Below, piece after piece: positions 55,656-64,000 of a DNA stretch of 64,000 nucleotides. Each line of letters opens with the position of its first letter. Position 1 is the stretch's first letter. The stretch is from Humulus lupulus. Its lineage: Eukaryota; Streptophyta; Magnoliopsida; Rosales; Cannabaceae. The DNA is taken from contig NC_084801.1 of NCBI RefSeq assembly GCF_963169125.1, positions 113,549,061-113,613,060 of the forward strand, read 5' to 3'. Both the position numbers and the translations under genes were made by a program. Below the pieces are notes generated by a model, which had not been told where the DNA came from, did no database searches, and saw only the letters and a program-made list of their open reading frames with translations.

Positions 55656-57316
55656 TGTTGACGGTGAGAACTCGTCAACGAAGTTAAGTTAGAAAAATTA
55701 AAGTATAGTGCTTATAAATGAAGAACTTCAAAAATCTAAACAGAAACTTAGAAAATAGTTGCAGAAGAAAAATGGAGGAAAGAACTTGTATTTCTCTTTT
55801 GTGTCCAGCTACAGTGTTTTTTCCAACCCCCCTCCATGTGGAAGTGGGGTTCCTTTTATAGTGGGCTTTAATGGCCCCTGATACATTGTGGTCCAGGGGA
55901 CTAGATGGTACGCAAGTACAATGTTAGGAGAGTGGTCTCAAGGGTAGTGGTGTTGGCTCCAGTACGTGGTCAGATACCACGAGGATGTCTCCACTACTTA
56001 TTTTGTACGAATGTCAGAGGAGTGGCACCAGGCGTAGTGGTGCTGCTGGTGGTATTGACTCTGACATCTGGTTAGAAGCATACAGGCCATGTCCCCTCTC
56101 CTAGTACTCCCACTACTTGTCTGGCGGGGATACGATATCCGTACTCTGACTCCTCTAGGATTGCAGGTACATTCCATACTCATGCGTGTACCCTACACCT
56201 AGTGGATGTTCTCACCTTCTGAAGGCGTGCTTGTTGATCTAGCCCCTTTATGTCTATCTAAGCTTCAGATTGCTTATTGACGAGAGAGGATACGTACGGG
56301 AATTAAACCTTGCTGGCTGGGTTAAAGGGGCTAGGTATGAATGGTCCCGCGGGGTGCCCAGGTACGAGGCCAAAGTGAGGCCAACTCTTGCGAGGCCTCT
56401 AAGGGCGTCCTTGGCGTGCATGGGTGTGAGGCCCTGATGCGCGGGTGCTCCTGGTGGTGTCGCATGGCATGCGCGAGTCCCTTGGGTGTGCGAGGCGCGA
56501 AGCCCTTGGCCTCGCTATGCGAGGCTGTATGTTGATGCGAGCCTTCGGTGCGGTGCGCATGGACGAAGTGAGACGGGGTCTCGCTATGCGAGGCTCGGGT
56601 GAGCATGGACAAGGAGAGACGGGGCCTTGCGTGCGAGGTTTGGGTGTGCATGGACGAGGCGAGACGGGGCCTTGCATGCGAGGCTCGGGTGCGCATGGAC
56701 GAGGCGAGACGGGGTCTCGTTGTATGAGGCTCTGGTGTGCAGCCGAGTCGCGAGACGCGTACAGGTCGTGGGCAGCCTTGCATAGCAAGGCCCTCGTGGC
56801 CTTGGCAGGTACTTGTGCATGTCGGGCAGCCTCGCATGGAAAGGCCCTCGGGTCTCTCGGGGCATCTTCACTAAGGCCTCCTATGAGGCATGGGTCTCGC
56901 GTGGGGAAAAATATTGGGTTGTTCGGTTTGCCCGAGGCTGATGAGGGTAAACCTCAATTTTTTTTCCTTGGTGGAATTTTGAGCATCCACACTTGCCCCC
57001 AGTCTAGGAGAGGGCCTTTAGGCGCTCTGGTAGACTTCTTCAGTATGGTGCCCTGAAAGCATAGGTGGTGTCTGTGATGATCCTTGTTATTGCTTGAGCT
57101 TGGGTGTGAGCCCAATTTTTGGCTTCGTGGATCCCAATCCAGATGCCAAGCTCTCTTCTTGGTCATTGATCAGTTGTTAGGTTCGATGGTCAAGATGAGC
57201 CTGTGGCTCCTATAAATAAGCCTTCACATATAGCCCATTATTTACACCCCATCTTCTTAGCGTAGTGATTTTTAAATCCTTGCTCTTCGAAGAGGTAAGG
57301 GGTTCAATCCCCCACA
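55656..57316 (-). repeat. Element H 5' LTR (1,661 bp)
   Basis: Closely similar to 52,522-54,139 but 43 bp longer, which one extra 45-bp minisatellite unit explains. TATA box CTATAAAAGG (minus) at 55,852-55,861. Confidence 0.86.
56558..56739. repeat. 45-bp minisatellite, four units, in the H 5' LTR
   Basis: Units start CATGGAC at 56,558, 56,604, 56,649 and 56,694; the last two resemble the last units of the other LTR most. Confidence 0.9.
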
Positions 57317-57344
57317 ACCTCACTTTTGTTATCTTTTCCTTTTT

Positions 57345-57655
57345 TTTTTTTTACGAAAACTTTGGAGATTCATATTTTTTTCACTCAAATGGTTGTTTTA
57401 GATGATTTTTTTTAATTTTGGTATTTTTTTCGAGATCTACAAGATTAGAATGAGAGAGAGAGAGTGATAGAGTGAGAGAATGAGAGATGTTAGAGAGAAG
57501 AGAGAGTTCGGATTGAGAAAGAAAATGAGTATTTGAATGTTAGGGGTATTTTTGTTGAAAAAATTGAAATTGTCATATATTTGAGATAGTAACTTATGTT
57601 GGTATATTAAAAAATTTCACTAAGTTATCATGCATATAACATAAAATTTCCCTTA
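57345..57655. repeat. Second copy of the inverted-repeat element's right arm
   Basis: ACGAAAACTTTGGAGATTC...GATAGTAACTTATG...AAAATTTCCC matches the arm at 52,270-52,521 and extends to the full terminus (reverse complement GGGAAATTTTATG). It follows a T-rich run after the H LTR. Only this arm is present. Confidence 0.78.
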
Positions 57656-58205
57656 TCAATATATGTACATATAATAAGTAATGGTATAATATATTTTGTT
57701 TTGACTAATCCACCATATTTTATGTTGCATTGGTAACGAATAATTAATAAAAATATCGTTGTAGTCTAACTATAATTATTAATTGTATTGTATTATGTTG
57801 TATTGAATTTTATTATGTTAGAGTATTCTACATTGAATAAATATGGAGATATCAACCTATACATAAGATTATGTTACTCCACTCGCTTTTTGTACAGTAA
57901 AATATTTATAAATTAATAACATTAGGACTATAAAAAATTATTATTTAATTGAAATAGTATGTTATAGATAAATTAATAAGTTATTAATTTATGTTTTAGC
58001 TAATAAAATATTATTTTATCAATACATTAATTGTGAAAATATATTAAATGTATGTACGAACATCTCTTTATATAAAAAATGTGTAGATAACATATATTAT
58101 TGGTTTTGTTAATAGTTTATTTTGTTAACTTTAATGTAATATTCTAAATATTTAATGGAATATACCTTTAAAACTAACTAAAAATAGATATTTGTTAATT
58201 ATATT
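57656..58205. repeat. AT-rich DNA ending in a copy of the intron-2 fold-back arm
   Basis: 57,656-58,115 is AT-rich with no gene. At 58,120-58,205 ATTCTAAATATTTAATGGAATA and TACCTTTAAAACTAACTAAA (adjacent) match the outer arm of the fold-back element at 46,262-47,212. The copy is cut at about 58,205. Confidence 0.62.
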
Positions 58206-58611
58206 GTTGATTGCTTTTTTTGCAATCAACCCTAAGAAGAGAGATCAAAGAAATAAGCGAATAGAACACAAGGATTTTTACGTGGTTTAGGTTATAAAAG
58301 AATCATAGTCCACGAGTCTCTGGTACTAAAATGTTTGAAAGTTTGTGGGGGCAAGCTTCAATGGAGTATTCTTAGGTAGTGTTTAGGTTGCTCTTAGTAC
58401 AAGATCTTTTTCTCTCTAAAAAATCGAACCCTTTACAATGAGACTCACAATTTTATTATAGAGGCTGGGGTAATTAATACTAATCATCATAAATTAATAC
58501 ACATTCTTCCCATTATTGGGGGATTAATACCTATTCAATGCATTTGGTTACATTGAATAGAGACCACGACCCAAGTGAGATTTGCGGGGCCCACTTCAGA
58601 AAGATACCTAC
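58206..58611 (-). repeat. LTR fragment related to the Tat element's LTR
   Basis: It starts with the perfect hairpin GTTGATTGC-T6-GCAATCAAC (58,206-58,229) and shares GATTTTTACGTGGTT and ATAGTCCACGAGTCTC-like words with the LTR at 24,605-25,511 (GGTTTTTACGTGGTT, TTAGTCCACGAGTC). The rest is diverged. It is cut at 58,611 by the next LTR. Confidence 0.55.
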
Positions 58612-59098
58612 TGTAACGTCCTAAAATTACCTAATAATGCTTAGGGCCTTGATTAGGGGGCCAGGAAGGCAATATGTTGAGTTCCATGTTTATTTGTTAT
58701 ATTTAATTGCAATTATGTGGATTACGTGGTAATTTGACTAGTTGTGAATGTTTAGGGGTATTAAATATGCATGTGGACCTGTTTCTTATTAGAAGGACAA
58801 TCTTGAAAATTTGGCTCATTGTGGGCATAGTTGTATATTTACGTGCATATATGTGATATATGTGTGAGACCACATTATTATGTAGGTTTATTTGAGTTAC
58901 TCAGCACAAGACGATCATAGGAAGCAAGTTAGTGGGAAAGTCACAACGGGACCCAATACCCGACTCGGGGCGAGTCGAGGGGTATTTTGGGTATTAGGCA
59001 TTTAAAAGGGTTATCGGGTAATGGAAATGAATAATTGGAGTTATATTTGAAGATAGTGAGTTTATGAGGGAATACCGGGTGTTTATCCATAAATTAGT
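58612..59098 (+). repeat. Left part of a plus-strand gypsy LTR (TGTAACGTCC type), cut
   Basis: TGTAACGTCCTAAAATTACC and GGGCCTTGATTAGGGGG match the starts of the LTRs at 3,086, 18,225 and 42,409; GATCATAGGAAGCAAG...CCCAATACCCGACTCGGGG continues the family. It ends at 59,098 where another LTR begins; its other half should lie beyond the window. Confidence 0.78.
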
Positions 59099-59663
59099 TG
59101 CTGATGACGTGGCAAGGATTTTTGACACGTGGCAGACATGTAGCAGAGATACAGCTTGCCTATCGACGAGCATTACTTCTGCACGACGAGATCAAGTTCT
59201 ATATATGACCAGCCTGGTCGTATATTCGTTCATTTATGTAAAAATCTGTACAGTTGTGATGATATCCGAAAATATCTCTTCATTATGACTTTCAGATCCG
59301 ATCATTAAGGATAGATATTATTTCCTAATTCATGTAACCCTTCCTGAGTCTATAAATACACAAGAGATAGCTCAAGGAAGGGGATCGATCTTGTTTGCTT
59401 AGAGAATTATATTACTATTATCCATCACTGCATTGTTTTCTTCCTCTAAGGTCCGTGAAACTCAGGAACCCTTGTTCTTTGATCACACCTTGGGAGTTCA
59501 ATATCAATAATAGTATCATGTGGACGTAGGTTATTACCAATCACTGGGGCCGAACCACTATAAATCCCTGTGTTCTTTATCTTTCCATTATATTATTTTC
59601 AGGCTCTATATTCTTTTCGTCGTTTCCTAGACTCCGTGTCGTTGACCAAAATCAGGGTCAACA
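59099..59663 (+). repeat. Element J 5' LTR (565 bp)
   Basis: TGCTGATGACGTGGC...GGGTCAACA. The left end is inferred from the change out of the older LTR; the right end from the primer site. Two ACGTGGC words (59,107-59,113 and 59,127-59,133, the second CACGTGGC) and a TATA box lie in it. Confidence 0.75.
59351..59358 (+). promoter_or_regulatory. TATA box of element J
   Basis: TATAAATA in CTATAAATACAC, 310 bp before the LTR end; transcription would start near 59,380-59,390. Confidence 0.66.
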
Positions 59664-59666
59664 TTC

Positions 59667-59684
59667 TGGTGCTTTCATTGAGAG
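59667..59684 (+). other. Element J primer binding site region
   Basis: TGGTGCTTTCATTGAGAG begins three bases (TTC) after the LTR; the same 18-mer and spacing as at 37,368-37,385. Confidence 0.72.
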
Positions 59685-59705
59685 ACTTGAATCTAAGAAA
59701 AACTA

Positions 59706-62700
59706 ATGGCAAAGACTACCAAGAAAACAGGATAGGCTGCTGTCGCTCCATCCCAGCCTCCTCCACAAAACATGGCTGAAGACGAACCTCATTTGGAGTT
59801 CGATGAGGAGGAAGTAGACTCTGAGGCCCTGAAGACAACACTGGGGGTGTTGCAAGATGAATTGGCCGCTCTGAGGGCCAATCAAGAGAGTCCCGCCGAG
59901 ATAATGGCGTCACAACAGAGAGAGATAGAACGCCAGCGCCAAGAGCTGAGCGAGAGACAGGCGGAGATGGACCGTCGTCAGAGGGATGCCATAGCCGCCC
60001 TCGAAGCAGCCCTCCAATTGGCTAGGAATCAGGCTGCACCTGCCTCGCAGTCTGATCAACCCCCAAGTGGACCACCTCAAAGAGGTCCCAATCCTAGCCC
60101 TCCGCTCCAACCGACAAGCCTTCAAAGGCCGACGCAACCACCAATGCCTCAGGATGATGTCCCACCTACGGACCCTGAGACGCAGCCTCCATCCCAGGCT
60201 GGTCGAGGCAATCCCCCGCGTCCCAGGCAGAATAGGGCCGGGCAACAACCCCGAAGCCCTAGACGCCCAGGGGGTGAAGAGCCGCACCCACCGAGCAGGG
60301 GGCAGCATTCTTCTGCCTACAGAAGGAATTCAGAGACAGGCTCTGCGGTCAGGGGCCCTCCACGGCATGACAATGCACGGGGACCCACCAACCAGTGTAG
60401 GCCTCCCACTAACGCTCGGGATGTTCCGTCCCAAGGAGGCAACAGAGAAAAATGTCGGTCCCACCATAGCCACTCAAGGTTCAGAGATGGCCACAGCTAC
60501 AATGAGGCCGACTCAGGCAGAGGGAATGATGGTTGGAGAAACGAGGAGAGAGGTGGAGGCAGAATCCCATAACCTAGAGAAGACCGAAAAGCAGGACATA
60601 ATGCTGGGGGGCAGCCCAGACAAAACAACGTCTTTAGCCGGCTCGGAGCCAGCGAGCAACGGCAAAGAGACGACGACTTGAGGGATGTACTCAACGACCG
60701 CCGAGAAAGGCACGATGAGTACATTCCCTCAGCACCAGAGGCCCCAGCAATTCTTGAAGCCGTTCAAGCTCAAATCGATGCCCTGAACCAGGCTGTATAG
60801 CAACTGGTCGGGGGGCGGACATCGCATATCGAGTATTATTGGAGGAGAGGTACCCCTTTCATCCAAAGGATTGCTGTGGCAGAAACCTCCAGTAAGTTCA
60901 AGATGTCGACCTTGCCAAACTTTGACGGGTACGGAGACCCGGTATCTCATGTAAACAAATTTGAGATACAAATGGACATTAAGAAAGTCTCTAAAGATGC
61001 TCGCTACAGGATCTTCCCAGTGACCCTTTCTGATCCTGCTCAGGAGTGGTTCTTTAAGTTCCCCCTTGCAAGTATAATATCCTGGGAAATGTTCGTGAAA
61101 AAGTTTTACGGACAGCTCTATGCGGGTCGTGTGCACCCCATTGAGGCAAACCAACTGGTCGAGATACGCTAGAAAGAAGGAGAGCCTTTGAAGGAGTATG
61201 TTCAACGCTTCATGCGAGCCGTAGTAGGAGCCAAGACTATGGGCGATGAAGGCAAGATGATGGCCCTAACTGCTGGGGTTAGGCGCCATTCTACTCTCTG
61301 GAGTAACCTCAGGAAGCATGTGGTTAATACTACCCAGGAGTTTTTAGATCGAGCTGATCGATACATCAAGCTCGAGGACGCAATTGCCAACAAAAGCAAA
61401 TCACCAAAAAAGGACAAAGGGCCCAAGGAAGAACCCGCCAAAGCCTCCAACGGGTCTAAGCCCAATGGCAACGACAAAGGCAATGGGAATGGCAACGGTA
61501 AAAATGGTGGAAAGTGGGCGAATGGCGAACCCTCGACCTCCGAGAGGAAACGCCTCAAAACTAATCGGTATGAACCGAAATTCACCAATTACACCGCCCT
61601 TGTTGAAAGCCGAGCCGAGGTGTTCAAAGCGACCAGCTCAAGTGTGCCCTACAGACGACCCGCGCCTATAAGAAAGGATATCTCCAAGAGAGATTCGACA
61701 AAGTTCTGTCGTTATCATAATGACTACGGGCATGACACCAATGAGTGTAACCAGCTGAAGGACGAGATTGAGTTCCTGATAAGACAGGGACACTTAAGAA
61801 GATATGTACAAGCCACGGGAGGTTCTCAGCGAGAGGCACAAGGTGGCAATGAGTCGGCGCCTGCACGCCAGCGCTCACCACCTTTACAGCCAGCTCCCGT
61901 GGCAGGTACCCTACTCACCATATGCGGAGGCCCACATCTTGCAGGAGATAGTGGAAGAGTGAGGGAACGATACGCTCGAACCCTACGCCACGACCAGAAA
62001 ATCGAGATGATGAGTGTTGAGGATCGTGCACCCAAAAAGGCTAGAACAGAGGAGGAACCGATCACCTTCTCTGATGATGATGCCCAGCATGTGCGATTCC
62101 CACACTCCGATCCGCTTGTCGTGGATGTCCAAATCGCAAATATGATGGTGAAAAGGGTGTTGGTCGATACAGGAAGTTCGGTCAAAATCCTATATAAGCC
62201 ATAGCTGGAAAGGATGAAACTGTCCATCAAGGACCTAGAGCCATGCAACCAAACCATCTATGGTTTTTCCGGAGAAGGGCTCGCCCCAGTAGGGTCAATT
62301 AGACTCCCAGTCACGGTAGGTACCACGACTGCTAACAGGACATTACTCACCACTTTTATAGTGGTTGATTGTCCTTCGGCATATAATGCCGTGATAGGGA
62401 GACCTATTCTGGTTGACCTTCGAGCCGTCACTTCTGTATGGCACCTCGCCATGAAATTCCCAACAGACGCAAGAGTAGGATGCGTACTGGGAAACCAACG
62501 AGAGGCGAGAGAATGCTACAATGCCTCAATCACCAAGGGAAAAAAGGGTGTATCGAGGGATGCTGCCAGAAAAGAGTTGCAAATGGCATCTGATGTTCAA
62601 GCCCGCTCAGGTGATAATCTCACCAAATAGGGCGTTGCCCAAAGTGAGGATAGAGACTTAGATCCTCGCTTTGGGGATTTCGTAGAAGAGGTAGGCCCCA

Positions 62701-64000
62701 TCGAGGACCTTGAAGAAGTCCAACTTGAGGAGGGGAATCCGACCAGAGTTGTGAAAGTCGGTAAAAACTTAGAGACAACAACAAAACAAGCACTGGTGGA
62801 GTTCTTAAAAAGGAACCAAGACGTCTTTGCCTGGTCGCATAAAGACATGGTTGGGATAGATCCTGCAATCATCAGCCATGTCCTGAACATTGACAAAAAC
62901 TTCCCACCTGTGCAGCAGAAAAGAAGGCTGCTCGACAAAGACCGATCGAAAGCTTTGAAGGAAGAAGTCGAGAAGATGAAGGAGAATGGGTTCATCAGGG
63001 TGGCGTTTTATCCATCATGGGTCTCCAATCCCGTACTTGTGCCCAAGTCGAATGGCAAGTGGCGTATGTGCGTGGATTTTACAGACCTCAATAAAGCCTG
63101 CCCTAAGGATTGCTTCCCACTCCCGAGGATCGACCAACTGGTCGATGTCACTGCAGGACAAGAGATCCTCTCATTTATGGATGCCTACTATGGGTATAAC
63201 CAGATTAGTATGCATCCCCCTGATGAGGATCACACTAGCTTTCGAACTGATATAGGGCTCTACTGTTACAAGGTGATGCCCTTTGGTTTGAAAAACGTTG
63301 GTGCGATTTACCAGAGACTCGTCAACCACATGTTTAAGGAGCTGATCGGGGAAAACATGGAGGTTTACGTCGACGACAAGCTGGTTAAGTCAAAGAAGGT
63401 AGAAGGACATGTAAGGGATTTGCAGGAATGCTTCAACATCCTTAATAAATATAGGATGAAGCTGAATCCCCTCAAATGTTCCTTCGGAGTTGGATCAGGG
63501 AAGTTCTTGGGATTCATAGTTAATTCAAGAGGAATTGAAGCTAATCCCGAGAAGATAAAAGCCTTGATCAAGATGAAGTCGCCAGTGAAGATTAAAGATG
63601 TCCAAAGCCTGACTGGGAGAATTGCCACCCTCAGTAGATTTATTTCAAAATCAACAGACAAGTGTGTCCCATTTTTCAATCTACTCAGAGGCAACAAGAA
63701 ATTTGAATGGACAGATGAGTGTGAACAGGCCTTTCAAGCACTGAAAGCACATATGGCACAACCACCCATTCTGTCGAAGCCAGTCAATAAAGAGACTTTG
63801 TTCATCTACCTGGCAATCACGGATTACACTGCTAGTGCTGTTCTGGTGAGAGAAGAAGAAGGTGTGCAAAAGGCTGTCTATTCCGTAAGCAAAAGGCTAA
63901 TTAGAGCAAAATTGAGATATCCCCCCATTGAAAGGTTAGCATACTGCTTAGTATTGGCCTCTAGGAAGCTACGACCTTACTTCCAAGCCCATCCAGTTAC
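59706..64000 (+). pseudogene. Element J gag-pol, one frame with six nonsense codons, open at the window edge
   Basis: From ATG 59,706 one frame continues to 64,000. Stops: 59,733, 60,570, 60,798, 61,170, 62,202 and 62,628. Gag has a coiled coil (QQREIERQRQELSERQAEMD), a long Pro/Arg-rich region, the core FDGYGDPVSHVNKFEIQMDI, and a knuckle [14 protein letters not shown] (about 61,700). Protease: [20 protein letters not shown] (about 62,120-62,180) with its Asp. RT: MCVDFTDLNKACPKDCFPLP, SFMDAYYGYNQISM, VYVDDKLVKSKK, GFIVNSRGIEANPEKIKAL; then RNase H (AVLVREEEGVQKAVYSVSKR). RT motif A Asp and the YVDD box are kept. Second RNase H and integrase are expected beyond the edge. No net frameshift over 4.3 kb makes this the least damaged polyprotein here. 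Confidence 0.93.

Larger units (their letters stand above)
52522..57316 (-). mobile_element. Tat-lineage gypsy (element H) collapsed by internal deletion
   Basis: Two similar LTRs (52,522-54,139 and 55,656-57,316) bracket only 1.5 kb of internal DNA. On the minus strand the 5' LTR end and its TTTGGCGCC primer site run straight into integrase coding, followed by the 3' region and 3' LTR. Gag, protease, RT and most integrase are deleted. The flanks (GTAAT on the left, ACCTC on the right) are not a target duplication, and both sides carry a copy of the same inverted-repeat arm, so the locus was rearranged after insertion. Confidence 0.85.
59099..64000 (+). mobile_element. Tat-lineage gypsy (element J), runs off the window
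   Basis: It has a 565-bp LTR, primer site, leader, then gag, protease, RT and the start of RNase H in one frame to the window end. It inserted in the LTR that starts at 58,612. The primer-site 18-mer is identical to that of the complete Tat element, and the pol words are close, but the LTRs are different, so they are sister families. Confidence 0.88.

Overview
This window looks like nuclear DNA from a dicotyledonous plant with a large, retrotransposon-filled genome. It contains Ty3/gypsy elements of the Tekay (chromovirus) and Tat lineages, Ty1/copia elements including an Angela-type LTR, a plant L1-type LINE with zf-RVT and RNase H domains, inverted-repeat elements, and one split plant gene of the DUF506/PDDEXK-like family. 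Several LTRs of the TGTAACG(A/T)CC...CGTTACA type remind me of Cannabaceae (hop/hemp), but that is an impression, not shown. I saw no tRNA, rRNA, CRISPR or bacterial feature.

Left block (1-10,930): a nest of at least four layers. The 3' half of a LINE (8,982-10,930) is broken by a plus-strand LTR whose end remains at 8,680-8,981. That LTR is broken by a minus-strand Tekay-type gypsy (5' LTR 6,538-8,679, gag 5,484-6,166). Its gag is broken by a plus-strand Tekay-type gypsy (pol 1-3,049, 3' LTR 3,086-5,483).

Central block (12,945-45,544): a copia element (copia A, perfect GTAAG target duplication) landed just downstream of the plant gene and then grew into a 32.6-kb nest. Copia B (minus strand, GCATC duplication) sits in copia A; a plus-strand gypsy 5' part sits in copia B; an Angela-type LTR and leader sits in that gypsy; and a complete 13.7-kb Tat-lineage gypsy (CTTTG duplication, two 907-bp LTRs) sits at the end of the Angela leader. 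A separate solo gypsy LTR interrupts copia A's reverse transcriptase. The Tat element is the most interesting object: besides minus-strand gag-pol with two RNase H domains, it carries a convergent five-exon gene on the other strand with its own TATA box and phase-compatible introns, and a 60-bp tandem array with a 121-bp higher-order unit.

Host gene (45,590-50,318, minus): three exons encode a DUF506-type protein of about 335 residues. An 8-bp tandem duplication in exon 2 shifts the frame, so this copy is either a loss-of-function allele or is rescued by a nearby alternative acceptor. A fold-back element lies in its 3.6-kb second intron.

Right block (50,320-64,000): AT-rich DNA with a long inverted-repeat element, a Tat-lineage gypsy collapsed by internal deletion between two LTRs, further LTR fragments, and at the edge a Tat-lineage gypsy (LTR 59,099-59,663; gag-pol from 59,706, running off the window) whose frame is intact except for six nonsense codons. 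Nearly all element proteins are dead: nonsense codons are nearly all of the kind made by C-to-T (or G-to-A) transitions, and several catalytic residues are lost.
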